DNA from: Syntrophomonadaceae bacterium
GTDB lineage: Bacteria > Bacillota > Syntrophomonadia > Syntrophomonadales > Syntrophomonadaceae
Direction: 5' to 3'
DNA: 42,899 nucleotides
Assembly (NCBI GenBank): GCA_012522955.1
Contig: JAAYJK010000025.1
Location: 1 to 42,899, forward strand
Position 1 is the first letter of the stretch, and each line of letters starts with the position of its first letter. The notes under the pieces are model-generated. The model worked only from the letters and a program-made list of their open reading frames with translations, was not told the DNA's origin and searched no databases. Shown here piece after piece: positions 1-8,452 of the stretch. The position numbers and the translations under genes were made by a program.

Positions 1-158
1 TTTAAAGGTGTTTTGAACTAACATAAGAGGCGTACTCCCTTCGATAGGTTTTGTGGTGATTTACTTAATTATATCAAAGGAGAGTATGCTTTTTATGCTT
101 TTTGGGGACTTTTTCAGTGGTCTCGAATCGTCCCATTGTCATCTTTTGAATTAAACAC

Positions 159-2201
159 TTATTTATCTTTTTCTTCTTTTTCTTGCCGGGCTTTTTCTAT
201 TATTTTATCCGCGTTCTGAGCCGGCACTTCTTCATAATGGGAGTATTCCATGGTAAATTTGCCCCGTCCCTGGGTCATGGACTTTAAGTCTATGGTATAT
301 CTGGCCATTTCAGCTAGAGGAACTTGGGCTTTTATGAGCTGTTTTTTACCTACCGGCTCCATTCCCTGTACTCGTCCTCTCTTGCTGTTCAAATCGCCGA
401 TTATATCGCCCATGGAGGTTTCGGGAACCACTATTTCTACATTCATTACCGGCTCCAAGAGAACCGGTTTGGCCATTTCCATACCCTTGCGGAAAGACAG
501 TCGGGCTGCCATCTTAAAGGCCATCTCTGAAGAGTCCACAGAGTGATAAGATCCATCAAACAGGGTAGCTTTTATGTTGCTTACCGGATAGCCGGCCAAT
601 ACCCCTTCGTCCAGAGCTTCCTGCAGTCCTTTTTCAACCGCTGGGAAGTACTGACGAGGGACGGCTCCTCCGAAGACCTGCTCTCCAAATTCAAAATCTC
701 CTTCGTCAAGGGGTTCGAATCGAATCTTAACATGACCGTACTGGCCGTGTCCACCGCTCTGTTTCTTATGTTTGCCTTCTGCTTCCACCGTGGCCCGTAT
801 GGTTTCCCGATAAGGAATCTTCATATCTTTGCTGATTACGTCAACTCCAAATTTGCTTTTCAATTTTTCTATAATAATATCTACATGAGTATCACCCATG
901 GATTTTAGAAGAGTCTGTTTGGTCTCGGTGTTCTTTTCAATCTCTATGGTCGGATCTTCTTCTTTTAATCTCTGCAGGGCACCGCTTAATTTATCTTCAT
1001 CGCCTTTACTTTTTGGTTCAATGGCCATGTTCAGAGTGGGTTTAGGAAACTCAATGGGACTCATTGATACCGGATTAGCTTTCTGGCACAGGGTATCTCC
1101 GGTTGCAGTAAGGTTTAACTTGGCTACAGCTGCAATATCTCCGGCATTAAGTTCGGGAACGGCCGATTGTTCTTTACCAGTCATTACTAGCAGTTGGGCA
1201 ATTCTCTCGTCTTTTTCCTTGTTCACATTATAATAGGAACTGTCGGCTTTCATAGTACCGGTAAAGACCCTAAACATGTTGAGCCGGCCTATATAGGGGT
1301 CAGCAATGGTCTTAAATACCTGTATGGCCAGTTTGCTCTCATCCATATCCTGATATAGAGGATTGTCCTCCGGAGTAGCAACACAATCCACTACAAAATC
1401 CATGAAGGGTTGAATACCGATATTTTTGAGGGCTGAACCACAGAATACAAAAACGGCTGAACCTGAAGCAGCTGCTTTCTTAATACCGATCATAATTTCC
1501 TCATCGCTGAGTTCTTCCCCATCCAGATATTTGGCCAGCAATTCATCATCTGCTTCTGCGGCTGCTTCAATCAGCTGCTCTTTGTATATTTCTACATCAT
1601 CCGTCATATCAGAAGGTATTTCACCCTCACTCATTTTCCCGCTGCCTTCTTCAAAAGTGTAGGCTTTCATTTTAATAAGGTCCACAATTCCTTTGAAGCT
1701 GCTTTCGGATCCAATAGGAAGCTGAACTGGAACTATTATATCCGAGAAGTTATTTTTTAGCTGATCCAGGACCTTGTAGAAATCTGCATTTTCCCGGTCA
1801 ACTTTATTAACAAAAACCAACTTGGGGATATTGGGGAAATCTTCCCAAACAACTTCTGTCTGTACCTCTACCCCGGCACTGGCAGAGAGCATCATGACCA
1901 GAGTATCGGCTACTCTTGTTGCTCCTACTACCTCAAAGTAGAAATCTGCAAAACCAGGCGTATCTAATACATTTATTTTATGGTCCCTGTATTCACAAGG
2001 TACCAGTGATGTGCTGATGGTAATTTTCTTCTTTATTTCTTCTGGCAAATAATCAGCTACGGTATTGCCGTCATCTACCTTCCCTAATCTGTTGGTAGCT
2101 CCGGTATTAAAGATCATAGCCTCTGCCAGTGAAGTCTTACCGGTTCCTCCATGACCAACCAGAGCTATGTTGCGAATTTTATTTGTAGGGTAAACCTTCA
2201 T
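159..2201 (-). CDS. EF-G-like translational GTPase (elongation factor G paralogue)
   Basis: A 680-residue protein with the full EF-G domain order. Its GTPase motifs are GHGGTGKTS (residues 16-24), DTPGFADF (80-87) and NKVD (132-135). The P-loop differs from the AHIDAGKTT type of canonical EF-G, and no rpsL/rpsG/tuf genes are nearby. This points to the EF-G-like paralogue group rather than the main translocase. The family binds the ribosome and hydrolyses GTP; the exact role of this subgroup is not settled. I start at the ATG at 2201, because GAGGAGG lies 7 nt upstream; a TTG one codon earlier is less likely. It stands alone, leftward, with no clear terminator after the stop. Confidence 0.9.
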   Translation of the reverse strand: MKVYPTNKIRNIALVGHGGTGKTSLAEAMIFNTGATNRLGKVDDGNTVADYLPEEIKKKITISTSLVPCEYRDHKINVLDTPGFADFYFEVVGATRVADTLVMMLSASAGVEVQTEVVWEDFPNIPKLVFVNKVDRENADFYKVLDQLKNNFSDIIVPVQLPIGSESSFKGIVDLIKMKAYTFEEGSGKMSEGEIPSDMTDDVEIYKEQLIEAAAEADDELLAKYLDGEELSDEEIMIGIKKAAASGSAVFVFCGSALKNIGIQPFMDFVVDCVATPEDNPLYQDMDESKLAIQVFKTIADPYIGRLNMFRVFTGTMKADSSYYNVNKEKDERIAQLLVMTGKEQSAVPELNAGDIAAVAKLNLTATGDTLCQKANPVSMSPIEFPKPTLNMAIEPKSKGDEDKLSGALQRLKEEDPTIEIEKNTETKQTLLKSMGDTHVDIIIEKLKSKFGVDVISKDMKIPYRETIRATVEAEGKHKKQSGGHGQYGHVKIRFEPLDEGDFEFGEQVFGGAVPRQYFPAVEKGLQEALDEGVLAGYPVSNIKATLFDGSYHSVDSSEMAFKMAARLSFRKGMEMAKPVLLEPVMNVEIVVPETSMGDIIGDLNSKRGRVQGMEPVGKKQLIKAQVPLAEMARYTIDLKSMTQGRGKFTMEYSHYEEVPAQNADKIIEKARQEKEEKDK

Positions 2202-2283
2202 CAAACAACCTCCTCAAAAATACTATAACTGTAAAAATGGTACTATATATTCATTAAAGTAGCAAAATTTTTTTATATCTTAT

Positions 2284-2541
2284 TTATTTCTTATTCATTA
2301 CAAAGAAAATCCAATACAACAATACGGCCGCCACTAAAAACAGTATTAACTGGTACACCATTACTCCTTTAAAAGCATCTACTATCAAGGTAAAGACAAT
2401 CCCTAAAGCCAGAGGAAACAGGATAACTTTGGTCAAAGGACGGTCAGGATAATCAGGATTTTTCTTTTTCTTCTGCAGATAGGACCAGTTGCTTATGAGG
2501 AAAAAAATTACCGTATTGATTATCAAGCTAATAATTATCAT
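2284..2541 (-). CDS. small two-helix membrane protein, unknown function
   Basis: An 85-residue protein with an N-terminal hydrophobic segment (about residues 1-20), a Lys/Pro-rich cytoplasmic-looking stretch (about 24-38) and two closely spaced hydrophobic segments to the C-terminus, ending in NKK. The start overlaps the surE stop in an ATGA arrangement, so it is probably translationally coupled to surE and co-transcribed. I do not recognise the family. The coupling and the clean membrane topology make it a real gene, but its role is unknown. Confidence 0.7.
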   Translation of the reverse strand: MIIISLIINTVIFFLISNWSYLQKKKKNPDYPDRPLTKVILFPLALGIVFTLIVDAFKGVMVYQLILFLVAAVLLYWIFFVMNKK

Positions 2542-3326
2542 GGTTTATTCCCATCAAAATAATCTAAATAACGGCGAAAAACCTGTTTGTATTCCCCTAT
2601 TAACCTGTAATCGGTAAGATCCAGATGTAGAGGGGTTATACTGATAAAATTTTCTTCCAGGGCCAAAACATCACTGTCTTCTTCCTGCTCTTCCTTCCTC
2701 ACTCCTCCCCCCAGCCAATAATAGGTGTTACCCCGGGGGTCCTTTCTTTCTTCAAACAGGTTGTCATAATTTCTCACCCCCAAACGGGTAATGCGAATGC
2801 CTTTTATCTCCTGGAGAGGCAGGGCTGGGATATTGATATTGACCATGGTATTTGAGTCAATCCCACGTCGAGTAACGGTTCTGATAAAATTGCGGGTGAA
2901 ACGGGCTGGAAATGAAAAATCCATTTCTTCCTGGTAGGAATTTAAGGATACGGCTACCGCAGGCACCCCCATTATTACACCTTCGGCAGCAGCCGATACC
3001 GTACCGGAATACAGCACATCGGTGCCCAAATTGGGACCATGATTTATTCCCGATACTACCAGGTCTATTTTTTCACTTAAGAATTTCCCTAAAGCTAGTT
3101 TTACACAATCAACTGGAGTGCCTTTTACAATCCAGGCTGATTTAACCCCATTCATTTCAAGCTCTTGAGTTAGAATGGGTTCAAAAACAGTTATAGAATG
3201 ACCGGTACCACTTCTTTCCCGATCAGGAGCCACTACATACAAATCGCCGAGGGTAGAAAGTTCTCTTACCAGAGCTCTTATGCCCCCGGCATTAATCCCA
3301 TCATCATTGCTTAGCAGGATATTCAC
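2538..3326 (-). CDS. surE: 5'/3'-nucleotidase SurE
   Basis: A 262-residue protein of normal SurE length. It begins with the metal-binding NDDG (residues 7-10) and continues with DRERSGTGHS and SGINHGPNLG, the other two signature segments around the metal and phosphate site. The family dephosphorylates nucleoside 5'- and 3'-monophosphates, with a role in stress and stationary-phase nucleotide turnover. The start is a GTG at 3326 with a GGGGGG Shine-Dalgarno about 9 nt upstream. It is followed by a coupled 85-residue membrane protein, and signal peptidase I lies just upstream on the same strand. Confidence 0.95.
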   Translation of the reverse strand: MNILLSNDDGINAGGIRALVRELSTLGDLYVVAPDRERSGTGHSITVFEPILTQELEMNGVKSAWIVKGTPVDCVKLALGKFLSEKIDLVVSGINHGPNLGTDVLYSGTVSAAAEGVIMGVPAVAVSLNSYQEEMDFSFPARFTRNFIRTVTRRGIDSNTMVNINIPALPLQEIKGIRITRLGVRNYDNLFEERKDPRGNTYYWLGGGVRKEEQEEDSDVLALEENFISITPLHLDLTDYRLIGEYKQVFRRYLDYFDGNKP

Positions 3327-3458
3327 TCCATGTAACCCCCCGTTTAATTATTATCTCTGGTTTGTAGATCATCTTAAAGAAATTATCCGTGGGATTATTT
3401 CTGCTCCGGCCTCATACCTATACCGGTTGGGAGCAAGTTGTCTCACCCAGAACTTTTG

Positions 3459-4001
3459 TTAGTGAGCAAAACCACGTTCCAGCATGCCCATATGATTTAT
3501 CGGCCAGTAGACCAAAAATGCTTTGCCTTTAAGGTGATCACGGGTCAACCAGGCATTCCAACGATGGCTGTCAAAACTAAGATTGCGGTTATCCCCCATA
3601 ACAAACAGGGCATCTTCAGGTACTACCACTGGACCAAATTGGTAGTTAATCGTTTCATATAAATACGGTTCGTTCAGAGCTTCGCCATCTACATATACGG
3701 TAGCATTTTTAATCTCAATGGTTTCGCCTGGCAGACCAATCACCCTTTTGATATAATCCTCTTTACTATTAAGCACCTCCGGAGGATCAAAAACCACTAT
3801 ATCTCCTCGCTCGGGTTCTTTAAAATAGTAAATGAATTTATTGACCATAACCCGATCCTGCAGCTGAATGGTTGGAAGCATGGAACCGGTAGGTATTATC
3901 CTGCCTTCCACTACGAAAGTCCTTAATATCATGGCCAGAACAAAAGCTATTACTATAATACTGATTAGTTCTTTAAAAAAGCTCTTAATCTCTTCACTCA
4001 T
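3459..4001 (-). CDS. lepB: signal peptidase I
   Basis: A 180-residue Gram-positive type signal peptidase I. One N-terminal membrane anchor lies at about residues 10-28. The catalytic serine is in PTGSMLPT (Ser40), the general-base lysine is in DYIKRVIGLPGE (Lys85), and the conserved GDNR...SFDSH box starts near 136. It cleaves signal peptides from secreted proteins at the outer face of the membrane. The ATG at 4001 has AGGAG about 9 nt upstream. It lies between the YpmA-like gene and surE on the same strand. Short spacing to the upstream gene suggests co-transcription. Confidence 0.95.
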   Translation of the reverse strand: MSEEIKSFFKELISIIVIAFVLAMILRTFVVEGRIIPTGSMLPTIQLQDRVMVNKFIYYFKEPERGDIVVFDPPEVLNSKEDYIKRVIGLPGETIEIKNATVYVDGEALNEPYLYETINYQFGPVVVPEDALFVMGDNRNLSFDSHRWNAWLTRDHLKGKAFLVYWPINHMGMLERGFAH

Positions 4002-4013
4002 AAATAGCTGCTC

Positions 4014-4205
4014 CTATATCTCATAAATATTAATAATCATTTCATTAGTTTCTTTATTCTTTTTTACGCCGAACATTACCTTTTTTTCCTTCAAACTGCG
4101 GTTTAAAAAATCTACCAGATAAACCAAATCCCGATTAGCTGCAAAGCTCTTGGTAGCGATAAGCTTCAATTCATGGTTTCTTTCTTCATCGCTTTCATTT
4201 AGCAT
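4014..4205 (-). CDS. YpmA/DUF4264-like small protein
   Basis: A 63-residue soluble, charged protein. Its central part (around LVYLVDFLNRSLKEKKVMFG) and C-terminus (INIYEI) resemble the Bacillus YpmA/DUF4264 family as I remember it. Members are 50-60 residues long and have no established function. The ATG is preceded by an AAGGAGAG-type site at a rather long distance (about 13 nt), which lowers certainty about the exact start. It ends 12 bases before lepB on the same strand, so it probably heads the lepB-surE transcript. Confidence 0.65.
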   Translation of the reverse strand: MLNESDEERNHELKLIATKSFAANRDLVYLVDFLNRSLKEKKVMFGVKKNKETNEMIINIYEI

Positions 4206-4801
4206 CTAACTGTTTTTTCTCTCCTTCCCCTGTTATTTTAATTTATGTACCTATTGTTTACAAGCTGGTTAATTACTGCCAGTTATAATATATACGTTGA
4301 TTCAAAAGGAATACCAACATACATATACTACATTAAAAACTATGCTTTTGCATCCCTTGTTGTTTCGGATAAGTAATATTGAATATGAAATAAATGAATG
4401 TTAAAATAGAGTAATGACTATTATTATATCATTTTGTGCTAATGTACACAGATTATATCCTTCAATTGTCTCACTATTAAAGAATTATTTCCTATCTACA
4501 TGCCTTTAATTGTACTTATTCGGATATTTTAATACATTTCCATGCAGTTTCAGGATATTCACACCTGATTATATTGATTACATTTTGTTTCCGTTCTTTT
4601 ATTAACTGTATCGTTGTGGTATGACAGTTTATCGCGGAAGCAAATATTTTACGTATCTTTTTTTGGAGGTGATAAAACTCAATTAACCGAAATTTTGGGG
4701 GCCAGGGACTGATCAGCATTGCTGGTCACTTGCATGTTTTGCATTCAAGTATGGGAAATTATCGGTGATTAACATGGAATAATTTAGAGGGGGATTTGTT
4801 A
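4206..4801. other. AT-rich divergent intergenic region
   Basis: About 590 bases between the leftward YpmA-like gene and the rightward CoA-transferase. No convincing gene is present. The one longer leftward reading frame (4516-4719) lacks a Shine-Dalgarno. I scanned the rightward strand for a sigma-54 element (GG-N10-GC) and found none with correct spacing. An imperfect inverted repeat (TGATCAGC, 3-nt loop, GCTGGTCA) at 4710-4728, about 75 bases before the CoA-transferase start, could be an operator. Confidence 0.5.
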
Positions 4802-6154
4802 ATGAGTAAAAGTGTGTTGGATCTGTACAAAAGTAAGTTGATAACTGCCGAACAGGCTGCTAAGCTAGTTAAATCCGGGGACTGGGTTCAATATGGGGAA
4901 TTTGTTCAACAGCCCATAGAAATTGATGCCGCGCTGGCAGCACGCAAAGATGAATTAGAAGATGTAAAAATTCGTTTGGTTACCATGACCTTCTTGCCGC
5001 AGGTTTGCCAGGTAGATCCAAAAAGAGAAAGCTTTTGCATGAACGACTGGCATTTTTCCGGGGTATCAAGAAAACTGCAGGAAGCAGACCTGTGTAATTA
5101 CATTTCTTTGACCTACCACGAAGGACCTGAGCACTATTTCAGGGGATATGACCCGGTGGATATTTGCTTCCAGCCGGTTACCGCCATGGATAAAAACGGT
5201 TATTTTAATATCAGTACTTCCAATTCCATTTCTACTGCGGTATGGGAAGTGGCCAAAATCAAGGTAGTTTATGTTAACTCCTCCGCTCCCTGGTGCTGTG
5301 GTGGAAACGGAGAAATTATACATATCTCAGACGTTGATTATATAGTTGAAAGCCAGGCTAATCCGCCTTTGGCTCAGATCCCAGGAGTTCCTCCCAGTGA
5401 TGTGGATAAGAAAATTGCGGAGTTGATTATGGCTGACATGCAAGACGGGGATTGTATTCAGCTGGGAATCGGCGGTATGCCCAATGCCGTGGGAGCTATG
5501 ATTGCCCAATCCGACCTCAAGGATTTAGGGGTACACACCGAGATGCTGGTAGACTCTTTTGTCGATATGTATGAAGCCGGCCGGCTTACTGGCAAGAAAA
5601 AACAGCTGGACAGGGGTAAAATGGTTTATACCTTTGCCATGGGAACTAGCAGACTGTATGATTTCATGGATCATAATCCGGCCTGCGCCAGTTATCCAGT
5701 ATATTATACCAATAATCCTTACGTTATAGGACAAATAGATAATATGGTCTGCATCAATAATGCTATCGAGGTAGACCTGTTCGGCCAGGTAGCTTCTGAA
5801 TCCTCCGCGGGTCGTCATATTTCCGGTACCGGCGGACAATTTGATTTTATCTTTGGTTCCTATAAATCTAAAGGCGGTCGTGGTTATGTAGCCCTGACCT
5901 CCACCGTCAAGGGTAAAGATGGACAACTGCAATCCCGGATCATTCCCGGTCTACTGCCGGGCACCATTGTTACTGTACCTCGCTCTATGGCCTATTATAT
6001 TGTCACTGAATACGGCATGATCAACCTTAAAGGTGCCAGTACCTGGGAACGAGCAGAAGGTCTTATCAATCTGGCTCATCCTCAGTTTAGAGATGAACTT
6101 ATTAAGGAAGCCGAGAAATTTAAAATATGGAGAAAAACCAATAAAATACAATAA
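4802..6154 (+). CDS. acetyl-CoA hydrolase/transferase family CoA-transferase (butyryl-CoA:acetate type)
   Basis: A 450-residue class I CoA-transferase of the 4-hydroxybutyrate/butyryl-CoA:acetate family. It moves CoA between acyl-CoA and a free acid such as acetate, without ATP. The C-terminal half carries GIGGMPNAVG, then HTEM (Glu247, the expected glutamyl-CoA thioester residue by analogy with 4-hydroxybutyrate CoA-transferase), and then SAGRHISGTGGQFDF near the CoA site. Length matches the family. I choose the ATG at 4802, with AGAGGGGG 8 nt upstream, over a TTG two codons earlier. It is monocistronic, closes with a strong terminator, and faces a sigma-54 activator. Substrate choice (butyrate, 4-hydroxybutyrate or other) cannot be read from sequence. 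Confidence 0.88.
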   Translation: MSKSVLDLYKSKLITAEQAAKLVKSGDWVQYGEFVQQPIEIDAALAARKDELEDVKIRLVTMTFLPQVCQVDPKRESFCMNDWHFSGVSRKLQEADLCNYISLTYHEGPEHYFRGYDPVDICFQPVTAMDKNGYFNISTSNSISTAVWEVAKIKVVYVNSSAPWCCGGNGEIIHISDVDYIVESQANPPLAQIPGVPPSDVDKKIAELIMADMQDGDCIQLGIGGMPNAVGAMIAQSDLKDLGVHTEMLVDSFVDMYEAGRLTGKKKQLDRGKMVYTFAMGTSRLYDFMDHNPACASYPVYYTNNPYVIGQIDNMVCINNAIEVDLFGQVASESSAGRHISGTGGQFDFIFGSYKSKGGRGYVALTSTVKGKDGQLQSRIIPGLLPGTIVTVPRSMAYYIVTEYGMINLKGASTWERAEGLINLAHPQFRDELIKEAEKFKIWRKTNKIQ

Positions 6155-6170
6155 TTCTAAAATTTTAGAA

Positions 6171-6213
6171 AGCAGTAAGGCCGCGTTCTGCGGCCTTACT
6201 GCTATTTTTCTTT
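6171..6213. terminator. bidirectional intrinsic terminator
   Basis: A perfect 14-bp stem (6171-6184 with 6190-6203) around a 5-nt GTTCT loop is followed rightward by ATTTTTCTTTC. On the opposite strand it is followed by TTCTAAAATTTT. It sits between the converging CoA-transferase and sigma-54 activator and can serve both. Confidence 0.92.
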
Positions 6214-6259
6214 CATCAGCATTATTGAATTATGCAAAATCCTCCATCAACCATAGTCA

Positions 6260-8353
6260 TTAATGTTTTATACCATACTTACTGGCTTTGCGGGAAATAG
6301 TAGAAGCATCAACTTGCAGTATGCTGGCTGCTTTACCGCAGGAATTCACCAAGTTAAAGGTTTTTTCAATCAGTTGCCTTTCCACATTTTCTACCGCATC
6401 TTTTAAGGGAATGATTTTATTAACACTGACCGGTTGTTCCGCACTGCGACCAGATCCATATCCAGTCGACAGGAAATACTTGGGCAGATGCTGGGGGGTC
6501 AATATTTCACAGCTGCTGGTTACTACCAGTCTCTCCACAAAGTTTTCCAACTGCCTGATATTGCCGGGCCAATCATATTTCATCAGGGTTTCAATCAAGC
6601 TAGGATCAACACTCTTGCTCAGATTATAGCGTCGATTAAAGCTATCGACAAAGTGTTTAACCAGCAATGGGATCTCTTCTCTTCTCTCCCTTAATGGGGG
6701 CACCACAATTGGTACTACATTTAAGCGATAATAAAGGTCTTCCCTGAAGTCTCCGTTATCTACCATAGTAGCCAAATCCTTGTTGGTAATGGCTATTATC
6801 CGAACATCTATTTTAATGGGTTCAGTTCCGCCCACCCTAATAATTTCCCGCTCCTGTAGAGCACGCAGGAGCTTAACCTGCAGGTATATAGGTATATCAC
6901 CCACTTCATCCAGCAAGAGGGTACCCGAATTGGCTACTTCGAACAATCCTGGTTTTCCTTCTTTGCGGGCTCCGGTAAAAGCACCTGCATCATATCCAAA
7001 CAATTCTGACTCAATGAGATTCTCCGGTATGGCTGCACAGTTCACCTTAACAAAGGGTCCATCTTTGCGGGAACTGTTTTTCTTGATAATTTCAGCTATA
7101 ACTTCTTTGCCTACTCCTGATTCGCCAGATAGCAGAACCGTAGAATCAACCTCTGCTACTTTAATCGCTTGGTATACGATTCTCTCCATCTCTTTGTTTT
7201 TGAACACCAGTTCCTTTGATTCTTTAACCTTGATCTGTCTTACCTGAAATTCAAAATGCTTCTTTAAGCCCTCCATCTGTTCCAGCTTCTGTTTAAGCAT
7301 ATTTAGTTCACTGACATCCCGTACATTGGTAATAACTCGATATATGTTACCATTATCATCAAATATGGGAGTAGCACTGACCAGCAAAGTCCGGCCGGTA
7401 ATAGTAGTCAGGGTGGTAGTAGCCGGAGCTTTGGTATCCATGGAAATCAGGGTAGCCGAACGCGACAAAATCCCATCATCCACCAATTCTTGCATGCTTT
7501 TATAGAGAAAAGCTTCTTCTTCCATTCCCGTAACTCGTTTGATAGCTTTATTGGTACGAATAGTTACTGCATTTTGGTCGGTAATATATAAACCATCATA
7601 TGAAGAATCTATCAAGGCGTCCATCTCTGCATTAAGAGCTTTTACATATACCAGTTCCCGGGATATGGCTTCCACCTCACTCAAATCATGCAATACGGCC
7701 ACCGCACCGGTGATTTCTCCATTGGTTATAATGGGGGCTCGATTGGTTACAGTGGATTTATTACCCACCTTGAGCTTGATGCCAAACTCCCGGCGTCCGG
7801 TTTTAATGACACTCAACAAATTGCTCTCTGGAATAATATTATTGATAAAACGCCCTAATACCTCGCTGGCCTTTTTGTTGCTCATTTTCTCCAAAGCCCG
7901 GTTCCATATATTTATGTAACCTTCTTTATCTATGGCTACTATGGGATTATAAGCAGAATTAATAACCGTTTCCATTTGACCATAAACCTCAGCTACAATC
8001 TCGCTTAAGGCTACCATTATATCAGACTTGGTTATAATGCCCGTCAGCCGACCACTTTCGTCCACCACTGGATAACGGCCGGTATGAGATATATCTACAT
8101 TTAGTATTTCTTCATTAACACTCAGGGTTCGCACTTTCCTGCTCATATAATCTTTAACCGGGCGATTGAAATCATCCCGGGCATACATGGCCCGGATAAG
8201 ATGAGTTTTGGTAAATAGCCCAATCATTATCTGCCCGTCTACTACCGGAGATCCATCAATTTCATTCTGCAGAAAGATACCAGCCGCTTCATAAAGAGTA
8301 GTGTTTAAATCGAGAACTATGACTTCCTTGTTCATGAAATTACCAACGATCAC
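6260..8353 (-). CDS. sigma-54-dependent transcriptional activator with CBS pair and two PAS domains
   Basis: A 697-residue enhancer-binding protein. Two CBS motifs (about residues 5-118) usually sense adenine nucleotides. Two PAS domains follow (about 125-230 and 245-350), then an AAA+ domain with Walker A GESGVGKE (410-417), the sigma-54 contact loop GAFTGA (457-462) and Walker B LLLDEVGD (479-486). A Fis-type helix-turn-helix ends the protein. All residues for sigma-54 remodelling are present. The start is GTG at 8353, with AAAGGGGGG 7 nt upstream. Its convergent neighbour, the CoA-transferase, is a natural candidate target, but I see no sigma-54 promoter in front of that gene. Confidence 0.9.
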   Translation of the reverse strand: MIVGNFMNKEVIVLDLNTTLYEAAGIFLQNEIDGSPVVDGQIMIGLFTKTHLIRAMYARDDFNRPVKDYMSRKVRTLSVNEEILNVDISHTGRYPVVDESGRLTGIITKSDIMVALSEIVAEVYGQMETVINSAYNPIVAIDKEGYINIWNRALEKMSNKKASEVLGRFINNIIPESNLLSVIKTGRREFGIKLKVGNKSTVTNRAPIITNGEITGAVAVLHDLSEVEAISRELVYVKALNAEMDALIDSSYDGLYITDQNAVTIRTNKAIKRVTGMEEEAFLYKSMQELVDDGILSRSATLISMDTKAPATTTLTTITGRTLLVSATPIFDDNGNIYRVITNVRDVSELNMLKQKLEQMEGLKKHFEFQVRQIKVKESKELVFKNKEMERIVYQAIKVAEVDSTVLLSGESGVGKEVIAEIIKKNSSRKDGPFVKVNCAAIPENLIESELFGYDAGAFTGARKEGKPGLFEVANSGTLLLDEVGDIPIYLQVKLLRALQEREIIRVGGTEPIKIDVRIIAITNKDLATMVDNGDFREDLYYRLNVVPIVVPPLRERREEIPLLVKHFVDSFNRRYNLSKSVDPSLIETLMKYDWPGNIRQLENFVERLVVTSSCEILTPQHLPKYFLSTGYGSGRSAEQPVSVNKIIPLKDAVENVERQLIEKTFNLVNSCGKAASILQVDASTISRKASKYGIKH

Positions 8354-8452
8354 TCCCTAACCCCCCTTTGGACATGGCACCTGTTATACAAGACACCTGT
8401 TTATAATTCCCCTAATAAAAAGTATGTCAAATATTTGGCTGGCTGGCAATTA

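Noticed and set aside
1-158. Possible insertion-sequence end (GGGACTTTTTCAGTGG and a GGGAC/GTCCC pair) next to the EF-G-like gene
   Set aside because: It resembles ends of some Firmicute insertion sequences, but no transposase or second end is in view, so I do not call it.
4264-4281. Possible sigma-54 promoter CTGG...TGCC upstream of the CoA-transferase
   Set aside because: The GG and GC are separated by 9 bases instead of the required 10, and the site is about 520 bases from the gene.
4516-4719. Leftward 67-codon frame before the CoA-transferase
   Set aside because: It has no Shine-Dalgarno, no recognisable domain and low-complexity AT-driven composition. It more likely belongs to the intergenic region.
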